A stretch of DNA of 64,000 nucleotides, from positions 62,001 through 126,000 of the forward strand of contig CAWAED010000002.1 of the NCBI GenBank assembly GCA_963781105.1, written 5' to 3'. This DNA is from Palsa-295 sp963781105 (GTDB lineage: Bacteria > Acidobacteriota > Terriglobia > Acidiferrales > UBA7541). The stretch's first letter is position 1. Every line of letters begins with the position of its first letter. This document shows positions 35,326 through 42,149 of the stretch, one piece after another. The notes below the pieces were generated by a model. That model had not been told where the DNA came from and ran no database searches. It worked only from the letters and a program-made list of their open reading frames with translations. A program made the position numbers and the translations under genes.

Positions 35326-37676
35326 TTTTCCACTTCCTCGACTTCGTAATTGGCGTAGCCGAACTCGTTGCTGCGCGCGGCCACATACTTGTCACCCAGC
35401 TTGTAAACGGTCACGTCGAAAGGCGTCATCTCCAGGGTCGTAATGATGCGTCCTCCGCTGATCTCGTACTCGGCGGGCGAGCCCAACTCACCCCCGTGCT
35501 CAACATCCCAAACCTCTCCTGCTGCGGGTTGCTTCCCGTTCACGCTCGTGATTAGCCGGCGACCATCCGTGCCATAAAGGATCTCGAACCGATCGCCTGT
35601 AACCCGGTTCCGCACCCGGAACGTCTTGCCCACCACCAACGCCTTTAGCTGTGCGTCATCCAGGACCACCGCGCCCTTACTCTGGAGTTCCGCAACGGTC
35701 GCACCCTTCTTACTCTTGCGCGCCTCTTCTTGGGTGGGTGAATACCAGATCGGAGACGTCCAGGCACGCTCCTGCACCGTGGGCGCAACCCAGTTCGGCG
35801 GCGGCACGCCCAGCTTCTTGGCATCGTAAGTAGTCCACCGGGGGGTCGGTATCTGCAAAACACGGGCGTAATAGAAGGCATGCAAGCTGGGATCGAAATC
35901 GGGGTCTTTCCACACGGTCTTCAGTTCCACGTCACCGATGGTATTCGTATAACTGGCATTCTTGACATCCACGGTGCTCCCCACTGGCGGGACTTTGCCG
36001 GTCACCGGGTCGGGCTTGCGATTGCCCGACCAGGCCACGTCGTATATTTTTTCGAAGATCTGGCCGTCCTTGGTCCAGCCCTTGATAATCTGCATGCGGT
36101 CGAGATTGCCGTCGTCCGGGTCCTTCACTGCCCAGACGATGAAGGTCGGTTCCTTCCCCGCTTTTTTCGGAAGGTCGCCTCCCATCGGGACACCCTGGGC
36201 ATAGCCAGTCTTGACCCAGTCTTGCTGATTCAGCACGTCGGGATGAAAATCCCACCCGCCGAAAAGGCGGACTTTTATGCGCACGCCGCTGGTGCCGAAG
36301 GTTTCCTTGCGCTGCATGGCTGCGAAGATAGATTCGCGCGTGTTCTCTTCAGCCCACACGCCCCCCAGTCCGGCCGTGCTGAGCAGACCCGTATTCAATC
36401 CAGACTCTTTCTTTCCGCTCAAACGGATCTCCGGCGTGGGGTCCAGCAGGCCGTGTCCTCCGAAATAGTCGTTTTGGCTGTAGCTGGAAGCCGTGTTGTG
36501 CGAGTCGCTCGCTCCAACCACTCCCATCTTGTAGGGGTTGTATCCTAGGGTATCTTGCATCGCGAGGCCGTTCTGCCAGGCCTCACGGATGTAACTGCCA
36601 TGGATTTTCGGAGTCCGATCCACTCCACCCAGAAGGTAGTTCAAGAGTTCATAGCCGGCGAACTCGTCGTTGGGAGAAAGCAGCGGATGGGTCTCGGACG
36701 TGCCCTTGAGCTGATGGATTTCGGTTAACGGCTCATTGTTTACGCGCTCTTGTGCCCAGGCCGCATCAATCGGCCGTCCCTTATTGTCGACGTCGAGCGG
36801 AAACATGATGCCATCGCTCAGGTTGGCGTTGTGCGAGATGGCCAGCAACTCGATTCCCGCTTTTCGCTGGGTGTCCATCCAGTTCCAGAGATCTTCAGGA
36901 TGATCCGAGTCAAGGGAGGTAAAGGGAACATCCGGCACCTTTTTGGAATCTTTGAAGATGATATTGCGATGCATGTTGCGATTGTCGGGCGTGGAAGTCC
37001 ACTCATAGGCCACGAACGTCGTGAACTTCCCCGGCTGATAATATTTGTCCGCTATCCGAATGACTTGCTGCCAAACCTCGCCCGCCACCTCGGGACTTAC
37101 GAGCTCCTTGATGGGTTCGTTCTTCAGAATTGACGCGCCTAGGAACATGTAAACGCGCTGGATGTCCTCCTTGCTTCGGACCTTCAGTTGTTCTGCGATG
37201 GGCAGTTTGCCGATGGACGAACTGGGGTCGTTTGCCAGCGGAATTACGCCTGCGTACTCGGCGTGGTCAGTCACAGCCATGAAATCGAGCGGACGGGTGA
37301 TCTTTATTGGGTAACCCGCGGGGTGCGTGATTGTCTCCCCCATGGCGTACTTATAGGCGTCCTCCGGCCCCGCCTTCGTATTGCCGAAAACGAAGGCGTC
37401 AAACGACCAGCTCGTGTGAACGTGGGTTTCACCAAAATAGGCTTCCCGTTCGGGGTTCCGTTCTACGCTAACGCGCAGCGCTGAAGATACGACGGGTTGG
37501 ATAACGTGACTACTGGCTGCAGCCTGGCGTTTTGCGTCTGGCGTTCGAGCTTCTGAACGGACAATTATCGCTAGTACCGCAGCTAGAGCGATTGTGAGAA
37601 CTCCGAAGAAAACCAGTCGATACCTCGAGTGCCCTGTTATCGCGGGACTTAGCTTTTTGATATCAAACTTGGGCAT
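35322..37676 (-). CDS. DUF3604-family protein (operon gene 1)
   Basis: 784 residues from ATG 37676, with GGAGG 8 bases upstream; the longer frame to 37817 overlaps another gene and is unlikely. An N-terminal membrane segment or signal (YRLVFFGVLTIALAAVLAII) is followed by YFGETHVHTSWSFDAFVFGN and DFMAVTDHAEYAG. These His/Asp motifs resemble a PHP-type metal-dependent phosphoesterase core. Later motifs include GVVGASDSHNTASSYS, also a typical metal-site segment. DUF3604 activity is undetermined, but a periplasmic metallohydrolase is plausible. It heads a five-gene operon with a PPIase and three HupE-like proteins. Confidence 0.88.
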   Translation of the reverse strand: MPKFDIKKLSPAITGHSRYRLVFFGVLTIALAAVLAIIVRSEARTPDAKRQAAASSHVIQPVVSSALRVSVERNPEREAYFGETHVHTSWSFDAFVFGNTKAGPEDAYKYAMGETITHPAGYPIKITRPLDFMAVTDHAEYAGVIPLANDPSSSIGKLPIAEQLKVRSKEDIQRVYMFLGASILKNEPIKELVSPEVAGEVWQQVIRIADKYYQPGKFTTFVAYEWTSTPDNRNMHRNIIFKDSKKVPDVPFTSLDSDHPEDLWNWMDTQRKAGIELLAISHNANLSDGIMFPLDVDNKGRPIDAAWAQERVNNEPLTEIHQLKGTSETHPLLSPNDEFAGYELLNYLLGGVDRTPKIHGSYIREAWQNGLAMQDTLGYNPYKMGVVGASDSHNTASSYSQNDYFGGHGLLDPTPEIRLSGKKESGLNTGLLSTAGLGGVWAEENTRESIFAAMQRKETFGTSGVRIKVRLFGGWDFHPDVLNQQDWVKTGYAQGVPMGGDLPKKAGKEPTFIVWAVKDPDDGNLDRMQIIKGWTKDGQIFEKIYDVAWSGNRKPDPVTGKVPPVGSTVDVKNASYTNTIGDVELKTVWKDPDFDPSLHAFYYARVLQIPTPRWTTYDAKKLGVPPPNWVAPTVQERAWTSPIWYSPTQEEARKSKKGATVAELQSKGAVVLDDAQLKALVVGKTFRVRNRVTGDRFEILYGTDGRRLITSVNGKQPAAGEVWDVEHGGELGSPAEYEISGGRIITTLEMTPFDVTVYKLGDKYVAARSNEFGYANYEVEEVEK

Positions 37677-37768
37677 TCTCCTGACCTCCTTCGCCCATAG
37701 AGATACCTGGTCACCGAATAGATTTCGTTGCCAAATGGGTCTGTAACCGAGCCGGCGCACCGTCGCGG

Positions 37769-38557
37769 TTACGCTCCGTGCACCTCGTCGAGGCGCGTGC
37801 GCAATTCCTTTGCCCAAGACCGAAACGCGGCCTCAATGTCTCCCCATTTCTTGTATGCGTTGAAGCCGCTGAACCACCTCCGACCTCCTTTACTGGTCAC
37901 GAACGCCACCAACCGGTCGCCCGACGTAGAATCGAGCATCTCGCCTTCAATGGTGACCTTGCCGATACTAAGCCTGGGCACCGCCAAGCTGATGCCAGGT
38001 ACCGTCGCAACAGAAGCGGCGGTTGTAGCTGCCGTCACGGCTGCATTCTTCTTTCCGCCCGTAGGTTCCACATTCGTGATTGCTACGTTCAGTTCAAGCA
38101 CGTCTGGTCCAGGAGTCGTTACAATTTCGTAGCCTCCGCCTTTCGTGAGCGCATCCGCGACCGCATCATGGAAATACTGAGCCAGTCGTTCCATGTCGTC
38201 GGGGTCGAAACCACGCGATTGAGCCGCCGGAAGTAGGTAGATCGTAATCGGGTCGAGCATAAACTTGTTGTACCGCTTCAGAGCCGACCTGTCCTTTTCA
38301 TAGAGGAGCAAATCGCCATTCTTGGGATCGGGAGTCAAGTTCGAATAGTCCCCCAGGAAGCCGGAGACCTCCTTCCCATTCGCCGCTTGCTGCTGGCTAG
38401 AGGGATCCTGCGCGCGTACCGTGAAGCCGATGGCGAGCGTGCAAATAATCAGCAGGCCCAAGAAGGCCACGTGCGAAAGTCGCGTAGCACGAATTGCTCG
38501 GCGATCTTGTGGCTGAGGAGCGACACGCCCCTTGTTCGTAGTGTGCTCGTTGTGCAT
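37769..38557 (-). CDS. DUF3313-family secreted protein
   Basis: 262 residues from ATG 38557, with AGGAGG about 7 bases upstream. A signal anchor lies near residues 27-50 (LSHVAFLGLLIICTLAIGFT). Then come SGFLGDYSNLTPDPKNGDLL, DPITIYLLPAAQSRGFDPDD, LAQYFHDAVADAL and LELNVAITNVEPTGG, the typical DUF3313 arrangement, ending with an EGEMLDSTSGDRLVAFVTSK strand. It is likely periplasmic or a lipoprotein-like envelope component. An inverted-repeat element lies 99 bp upstream. It is in the same direction as, but separate from, the DUF3604 operon. Confidence 0.75.
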   Translation of the reverse strand: MHNEHTTNKGRVAPQPQDRRAIRATRLSHVAFLGLLIICTLAIGFTVRAQDPSSQQQAANGKEVSGFLGDYSNLTPDPKNGDLLLYEKDRSALKRYNKFMLDPITIYLLPAAQSRGFDPDDMERLAQYFHDAVADALTKGGGYEIVTTPGPDVLELNVAITNVEPTGGKKNAAVTAATTAASVATVPGISLAVPRLSIGKVTIEGEMLDSTSGDRLVAFVTSKGGRRWFSGFNAYKKWGDIEAAFRSWAKELRTRLDEVHGA

Positions 38558-38655
38558 TATCTGCCTCCTACTGGAAATTCACCTCGGCGATCTAAACCTT
38601 CACGCTCGAAGCCATTACCGCCGTCGTCCTTTTATCAATTAGTTCGGAAATGCGG

Positions 38656-38672
38656 AAGTGTAAGAACTGACA
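38656..38672 (-). promoter_or_regulatory. Dispersed inverted-repeat element, copy 6
   Basis: Plus strand reads AAGTGTAAGAACTGACA; toward the DUF3313 gene it reads TGTCAGTTCTTACACTT, 99 bp upstream of its ATG. Confidence 0.55.
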
Positions 38673-38739
38673 GTGAAGTACTGAAAAAAGACGCGAATGA
38701 GACTTTTTGCCGACGATCCCGGCCCTTTCCAACTGTTCG

Positions 38740-38777
38740 GCAATTTTACTCGGTGCGAGCGTTAGTTTTGACAATAC
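38740..38777 (+). repeat. 38-bp intergenic block shared with 10455-10492
   Basis: 34 of 38 bases match the other copy, with GGCTGGTA 13 bases further on in both. Confidence 0.7.
38762..38775 (+). promoter_or_regulatory. Dispersed inverted-repeat element, copy 7
   Basis: TTAGTTTTGACAAT lies inside the 38-bp block, about 123 bp before the GTG of the deleted carbonic anhydrase. It diverges from copy 6 about 90 bp away. Confidence 0.5.
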
Positions 38778-38897
38778 CTCGCGCGGGAGGAGGCTGGTAG
38801 GAAGCTGCCAGCAAGGCTAGATATCTTGTAACGCATTCCAGGACGTCGAGGGCGGCAATGAAAGGAACGTCTCACCAATCGGTGGGTAACCGGCACG

Positions 38898-39134
38898 GTG
38901 GAGCGTCGTAGATTTCTCAGCGCCGCCCTCGGGGCCCGCGCCATCAGTGCTCCACTTGGTTTGGTCGCGATGCAGCTTGCTGGTAGTACGACTGGGTCGC
39001 TGACAAAAGAACAACGCAACAGCATGACGCCGTCGCAAGTTATTGACGAATTGAAGAGGGGGAATGAGCGGTTCGTACGGGGAGATGGCGCGATGTACGA
39101 TCTGGCAACTGGAGCCGTCGAGTTCGTCGGCTAA
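38898..39134 (+). pseudogene. Carbonic anhydrase with its catalytic core deleted in frame
   Basis: 78 codons from GTG 38898. The start MERRRFLSAALGA resembles a twin-arginine signal. MTPSQVIDELKRGNERFVRG is the N-terminus of beta-carbonic anhydrases, and it joins directly to GAMYDLATGAVEFVG, which is their C-terminus. The zinc-site parts (CxDSR and HxxC segments), roughly 150 residues, are missing. The frame is kept, so a short exported peptide could be produced, but it cannot be an enzyme. The upstream 38-bp block and inverted repeat suggest the promoter is still there. Confidence 0.75.
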
Positions 39135-39260
39135 CAGCGATTTCGCTACACATGATGGCTGGCTTCTGTGACAGCGTCGGCTCCGGTTATTTTCGCCGCC
39201 GGCTACCTGGGAGGTCAGTTAGACGCCAATTCTTCAACAGCTGGCTCTGGGGTGTCCTCG

Positions 39261-40019
39261 ATGATTTTGCTGGACCATCCACTCGCGTTGCTCGTGGCCA
39301 CAGTCGCAGTACTTTGGATCGCCAGCCGCTTGGGATTCTACATTCACAAGCACACTCCCCAGCCTCTAGAGCCTGACGAGGATGATTTTGCGCTAATTCT
39401 CGGAGCGACGCTTACGCTGCTGGGGTTGATCATCGGTTTCACCTTCTCGATGGCCGTCAACCGGTACGATCAGCGTAAGAATTACGAAGAGCAAGAGGCC
39501 AATGCGATCGGCACTGAATATCTTCGATTGGGTCTCTCAGCTGTGGCGGCGAACGGGCGAATGTTGCTCCGTGATTACCTGGACCAACGCATCATCTACT
39601 ACACTGCACGCGACCCGGACCGTGTGCGCCAGACCAGAGTCCAAACTTCACAGTTGGAATCCCAGCTTTGGTCCACCCTGAGTGCTCCAGGAACCCTTCA
39701 GCCTACCCCCATTTCCGCTCTGGTGCTTTCCGGTATGAACGATGTATTGAACTCGGAAGGGTATACCGAGGCGGCTTGGCGCAATCGCGTCCCGCTCGCC
39801 GCTTGGATTCTGCTCGTCTTCCTCGCCGTTTTTAGCAATGTCCTGCTCGGCTATCGGGCGCACCGCAAGAGCCTTCTTTTGTTTTTGGTTTTGCCTATTG
39901 CGCTTTCGATTTCATTCTTGCTCATCGCTGACATTGATAGCCCACGCACTGGTGTGATCCGAGTTTACCCACAAAATCTGGAGAGCCTCGCCGGATCTCT
40001 GCGCCGTCTGCCTCGCTGA
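39261..40019 (+). CDS. DUF4239-like (bestrophin-like) membrane protein
   Basis: 252 residues from ATG 39261; the frame is open from 39168 but neither start has a strong Shine-Dalgarno. It has two N-terminal membrane segments (LLDHPLALLVATVAVLWIAS; FALILGATLTLLGLIIGFTF), a soluble helical middle with QRKNYEEQEANAIGTEYLRL, and two C-terminal membrane segments (ILLVFLAVFSNVLLGY; LLLFLVLPIALSISFLLIAD). This 2+2 layout with the EANAIGTEYLR motif fits the DUF4239 bestrophin-like family. Channel activity is possible but untested. It converges with the next gene, leaving no spacer. Confidence 0.7.
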   Translation: MILLDHPLALLVATVAVLWIASRLGFYIHKHTPQPLEPDEDDFALILGATLTLLGLIIGFTFSMAVNRYDQRKNYEEQEANAIGTEYLRLGLSAVAANGRMLLRDYLDQRIIYYTARDPDRVRQTRVQTSQLESQLWSTLSAPGTLQPTPISALVLSGMNDVLNSEGYTEAAWRNRVPLAAWILLVFLAVFSNVLLGYRAHRKSLLLFLVLPIALSISFLLIADIDSPRTGVIRVYPQNLESLAGSLRRLPR

Positions 40020-40550
40020 TTAGGACAACTGCTTGGCCAAGCTGTCCGTCTTTGCTTTCGTCTGACCGTAGTCAATCACGTCATCAATTTCATCGCTGAG
40101 GTCATTCGCTATGCGCGCGTTTGCTTTTAGATACTCGGGATAGGGTGGGGCGGTCGGCCGCGACTTGCTTTTGGTGAGCTGGGCAATGGCCGCATTCATG
40201 TTCGTGGCGAGGTCATTCGCCAGCGTAGTGATGCGATCAATCGCATCCTGTTGCCAGGGGCTGGCCACGGTGCGGTGCGACTGCAACCCGCGCATGCTCT
40301 CTTGGAGTTGGTTGACATCGGACTTGATTTTCTCAAGTGTCGTGGCGTGCGTTTGCCAGCTTAACCCGCTGGTGCGCGAATACGATTCCATGTCCGCCGC
40401 GTCTTTCTTGATTTTTGCCAAAATCGGCTTGGCGGCATTCAACTGCGCGTTGACGCTCGCATTGTCTTGGGCGCGAGACACCGCCGGAAGCAGGACATAC
40501 ACGAACAACAAAAGCAAACCGCGCACTACCCTTCGTGAGTTCATGTTCAT
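40020..40550 (-). CDS. Secreted helical protein of unknown function
   Basis: 176 residues. ATG 40550 and 40544 are both near AAGGAGAGGA. The signal peptide (VVRGLLLLFVYVLLPAVSRA) is followed by an almost wholly helical protein with AKPILAKIKKDAADMESYSR, TTLEKIKSDVNQLQESMRGL, and RITTLANDLATNMNAAIAQL. It looks like a small periplasmic helical-bundle protein. No family is recognised. It ends back to back with the DUF4239-like gene and lies 38 bp from the DUF481 gene stop, in the same direction as DUF481. Confidence 0.65.
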   Translation of the reverse strand: MNMNSRRVVRGLLLLFVYVLLPAVSRAQDNASVNAQLNAAKPILAKIKKDAADMESYSRTSGLSWQTHATTLEKIKSDVNQLQESMRGLQSHRTVASPWQQDAIDRITTLANDLATNMNAAIAQLTKSKSRPTAPPYPEYLKANARIANDLSDEIDDVIDYGQTKAKTDSLAKQLS

Positions 40551-40588
40551 TCCTCTCCTTGTTTGTATGCGTGCTTGATTACACGGGC

Positions 40589-41641
40589 CTAAAATTTCCA
40601 GCCAATGCCGGTCGTAACTCCCAGATCATTTCGTGGGGCATTGATCGGAGGCCGGCTATCAAAATTCTCGTAAAGATGAAAGTCCCAATAGAAGTCCTTC
40701 ACCAGTTCAATGTGGAGGTTGGAGTCTGAGTTCACGCGCACTCGTCCCGGTTCCGATAGGCTTGGGTAAAGCAGCAGGGAGCTTTTGATGTCGAGGACCC
40801 TGAAGCGGAAGGTATAAAAGTTGGCCCCGACAAGAGCCTCGCCGTTATCGCCGATCGTCGTCGTCTGCGCTTGAGGGAAATAGCGTTCGCGGCTGAACAC
40901 GCCTCCCGCAAATATTACGAAGCTCGTTCTCTCCGTGCGCGTTATAGTTCGTCCGAAAAGGCCTCCGAACGTAGTTCGCAAATCCAGTTTCTGCTGATCA
41001 CTTTTCAAAAGATCGAGCAGCCCCCCATAGAACCAACGCTGCGAGAGCTGCCGGAAATACTGTCCGTCGAAGGTGTAGCGGTTTGTGTTTTGCCCCTTTG
41101 ATTGAGCGTCAAATTGCGAACTCGTCGTGAGTCTAATAACGTCCTTGGCTCTCTGATATTCGACAGCGCCGGCGAGCGAAGAACTTAACGCGTTATTTCC
41201 GCTCGTGTAGCTCAAACCGTAGTCGATAGAACCATTCAACTGACTCCAAAACGTTTCCTCTCGCTGCGAGATTCGGACGACGTCCAGCGGTTCGATTTGT
41301 ACCGCCGTTTCCTTTGTTTCAAGGCGTAGGGCCTGCCCCGTAGCTTCCTGGCCCTCAGTCCTTTTTATGACACCAATGTATCGCTTACCACTTTTCAAGG
41401 TGATGAAGAATTGGTCCTGACTCTCGAGCCGGTCCACCTGTGTCCAATCGAGTTGCACCGGCTGAAGCATGTAACCTGATTTGAAGTAGAGTATTCCTTG
41501 CTCAAGCTTCCTGATTTCGCCGGTGAAACGGTCTCCGTTCATCATTACAACGAGGTCGTCCTTGCGCTTGGCGAACAGTGGATTCCCGCAGCTCAAAACG
41601 GCTACGACGACCAACGCAATCTGAACCGTGAATCTTCGCAT
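40589..41641 (-). CDS. DUF481-family outer-membrane protein
   Basis: 350 residues from ATG 41641. After a signal peptide (QIALVVVAVLSCGNPLFA) there is a small SH3-like or beta domain (VVMMNGDRFTGEIRKLEQGI, ITLKSGKRYIGVIKR). A C-terminal barrel has alternating strands (SIDYGLSYTSGNNALSSSLA, RWFYGGLLDLLKSDQQKLDL, and FHLYENFDSRPP near the end), as in DUF481/YdiY proteins. These are outer-membrane proteins induced by salt or acid in some bacteria. No clear Shine-Dalgarno; the frame extends to 41716, so the start is provisional. Confidence 0.8.
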   Translation of the reverse strand: MRRFTVQIALVVVAVLSCGNPLFAKRKDDLVVMMNGDRFTGEIRKLEQGILYFKSGYMLQPVQLDWTQVDRLESQDQFFITLKSGKRYIGVIKRTEGQEATGQALRLETKETAVQIEPLDVVRISQREETFWSQLNGSIDYGLSYTSGNNALSSSLAGAVEYQRAKDVIRLTTSSQFDAQSKGQNTNRYTFDGQYFRQLSQRWFYGGLLDLLKSDQQKLDLRTTFGGLFGRTITRTERTSFVIFAGGVFSRERYFPQAQTTTIGDNGEALVGANFYTFRFRVLDIKSSLLLYPSLSEPGRVRVNSDSNLHIELVKDFYWDFHLYENFDSRPPINAPRNDLGVTTGIGWKF

Positions 41642-42149
41642 GCAAGATGCGTCCGCCACCTGGTCTGAGTCGGAATCCCGGGTATGGCGCTCCAGGCGGA
41701 TGTGCACGACTCCCACATTCGCGTCAAAGATATGGCGCTCACATGGGACTGAGAATTAGCAAAACTTCTACTTTCATGGAGAAAAAGTGACTGGAAGGTC
41801 GGCGCCGCTTACTTTCCTTCGTCGGGCGCGTTTTGGGGATATGTTTTCGGTCTGGCCGCGAGCGAAAAACCACTTGATATGAATATCGAGTTCGATTCGA
41901 CTCCGGCGCGAGAGCACGAGAGCTGATACGCGGTGGAGGCTCCACTGCGAAGAAATGTTTCGCCGACCTGAACGATCCTGCCTTACTGGTAATTCTGACA
42001 CTTTCCACAGCCCGTGAGTTTCGCTAGAAGAGCCCAGGCGAAGCTCTTGAAGCCTCGCCCTGCAGGTTGGGCGGTTCCGATTAGGCTAGGGACGATAGGT
42101 TTCACCAGACTAACCTCGCTGTCAGAACCGCCCGAGCGGGAAACTCACC
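41642..42149. other. Intergenic region between DUF481 and the sensor kinase
   Basis: About 508 bp between divergent genes. It contains inverted-repeat copy 8. No convincing gene was recognised. Confidence 0.5.
41988..42004 (+). promoter_or_regulatory. Dispersed inverted-repeat element, copy 8
   Basis: GGTAATTCTGACACTTT, 146 bp upstream of the kinase start and oriented toward it. The left half-site is degenerate. Confidence 0.45.
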
